A DNA stretch of 64,000 bases from Bacteroides propionicifaciens DSM 19291 = JCM 14649. GTDB taxonomy: Bacteria; Bacteroidota; Bacteroidia; Bacteroidales; Bacteroidaceae. The notes below the pieces were generated by a model. It saw nothing but the letters and a program-made list of their open reading frames with translations. It ran no database searches and was not told where the DNA came from. The stretch covers positions 120,401 through 184,400 of the forward strand of contig NZ_AQWS01000001.1 of the NCBI RefSeq assembly GCF_000375405.1. The letters run 5' to 3'. Position numbers and translations under genes: made by a program. Shown here piece after piece: positions 63,412 through 64,000 of the stretch (its first letter is position 1; each line of letters begins with the position of its first letter).

Positions 63412-64000
63412 TTAAGAAGTACTTTTTCTTTTGTTAGACAAAAGAGAAAGCTACCAAAAAGAAAAACTACATCTATGTCTTCGGAGCTACTCCAGCACTG
63501 CTAATAGCATTTCTGAAATTAAACTCGCTACGCTCAAACAGTAATTTCATAAACGCTTTTATCAGCACTTCCGCTACGCTCTTTCGACATATGATGGATT
63601 TGTAGTGTCATAGCTATTGGGCTTTGCCCTCAGCTGTTGGTGCTTGCTTCGCTTTTTTTGCTCCGCGGTTGGTCTTACAGACGGCCTAATTTCGTAGGCG
63701 TTAAGCGGAGGTGTTGTGTTCGGCGTTAAGAAACGCAACTGTTTGAGCGAAGCGAGTTATTGCGTTTTAGCTGAATTCAATACCGCAGTAGCCGAAGAAT
63801 TTAAGCCTTGATTCTTTTTGGTATCTTTTTCTGATCAAGCAGAAAAAGAACATTCCCTTTAAGAAGTACTTTTTCTTTTGTTAGACAAAAGAGAAAGCTA
63901 CCAAAAAGAAAAACTACATCTATGTCTTCAGAGCTACTCCAGCGCCGCTAATAGCATTTCTGAAATTAAACTCGCTACGCTCAAACAGTAATTTCATAAA
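63412..64000. repeat. Intergenic repeat cassette, 447-bp period, with inverted arms
   Basis: The 142-bp block at 63412-63553 recurs at 63859-64000 with three mismatches and runs off the window. Within one unit, 63443-63463 is the inverted counterpart of 63812-63832 (two mismatches in 21), and 63524-63542 of 63738-63756 (one mismatch in 19). A CTTTTTCTG/CAGAAAAAG hairpin closes the unit at 63825-63848, and CTCCGC/GCGGAG pairs in the middle. There is no open frame of useful length. It looks like a tandem, non-coding, fold-back repeat, possibly MITE-like. Confidence 0.85.

Noticed and set aside
63412..64000. CRISPR array
   Set aside because: Repeat period is 447 bp with long internal inverted arms, not short repeats with unique spacers, and no cas genes are nearby.

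Overview
The window reads as a chromosomal segment of an anaerobic, low-GC member of the Bacteroidales; Dysgonomonadaceae or a close family is my guess, not a demonstrated assignment. The evidence is a set of Bacteroidetes-typical traits: TAnnTTTG promoter elements with upstream TTTG/TTG boxes, few strong Shine-Dalgarno sites, an outer-membrane TonB receptor paired with a DUF4374 lipoprotein, DUF4199/DUF6048/DUF6452 genes, a PCMD lipoprotein, a HAD-hotdog menaquinone fusion known from Bacteroides and Porphyromonas, and a class I hybrid cluster protein. I see no prophage, insertion sequence or CRISPR array.

Layout. 1-3.7 kb (minus): a nucleoside phosphorylase cut by the window edge, floA, an NfeD-like gene and a TPR/propeller protein. 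3.9-8.4 kb: a TtcA-like gene, then a minus-strand operon DUF4199, GT2 glycosyltransferase, DUF6452, DUF6048, apbE. 8.6-9.2 kb: SRP RNA, tRNA-Thr and an eroded reading frame. 9.3-17.5 kb: menaquinone operon menI(fusion)-menF-menD-menB-menC-menE, followed by an AlaX-like editing protein and a lipoprotein. 17.5-25.4 kb (minus): an MFS carrier, a PACE-type carrier and a CzcA/CusA RND tripartite efflux operon. 25.8-29.5 kb (minus): a DUF4374 lipoprotein and TonB receptor pair resembling xenosiderophore uptake genes. 29.8-35.5 kb: a lipoprotein, a fluoride riboswitch with its CLC-type exporter, a GT9 protein, thiS-thiG and small proteins. 35.5-40.8 kb: an extremely acidic protein, two exported helical proteins, a PCMD lipoprotein, a FucP-like MFS carrier and a choloylglycine-hydrolase pseudogene. 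40.9-42.8 kb (minus): a queuosine-precursor operon (transporter, queC, queF) led by a preQ1-I riboswitch. 42.9-45.4 kb: hcp divergent from a Crp/Fnr (HcpR-like) gene with a palindrome between them. 45.5-59.6 kb: mixed housekeeping and unknown genes, including an S9 peptidase, a NUDIX hydrolase, a NifX-like protein, an OxyR-like regulator lacking the resolving cysteine, an AroE-like protein, rubredoxin and a MaoC-like hydratase. 60.1-63.3 kb: pheT and yebC. 63.4-64 kb: a repeat cassette continuing past the right edge.

The most notable observations are two small-molecule riboswitches identified by base pairing. The first is a fluoride aptamer before the CLC gene, with a perfect promoter and pseudoknot. 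The second is a preQ1-I pseudoknot ending 5 nt before the start codon of the queuosine-precursor transporter. Others are a symmetric site at about -41 of hcp, a MenI fusion whose phosphatase domain has lost acidic motif IV residues, an OxyR missing Cys208, a XusAB-like pair without XusC, an internally deleted bile-salt/penicillin acylase gene, and a 447-bp-period repeat with inverted arms. I did not find a clearly new defence or mobile system.
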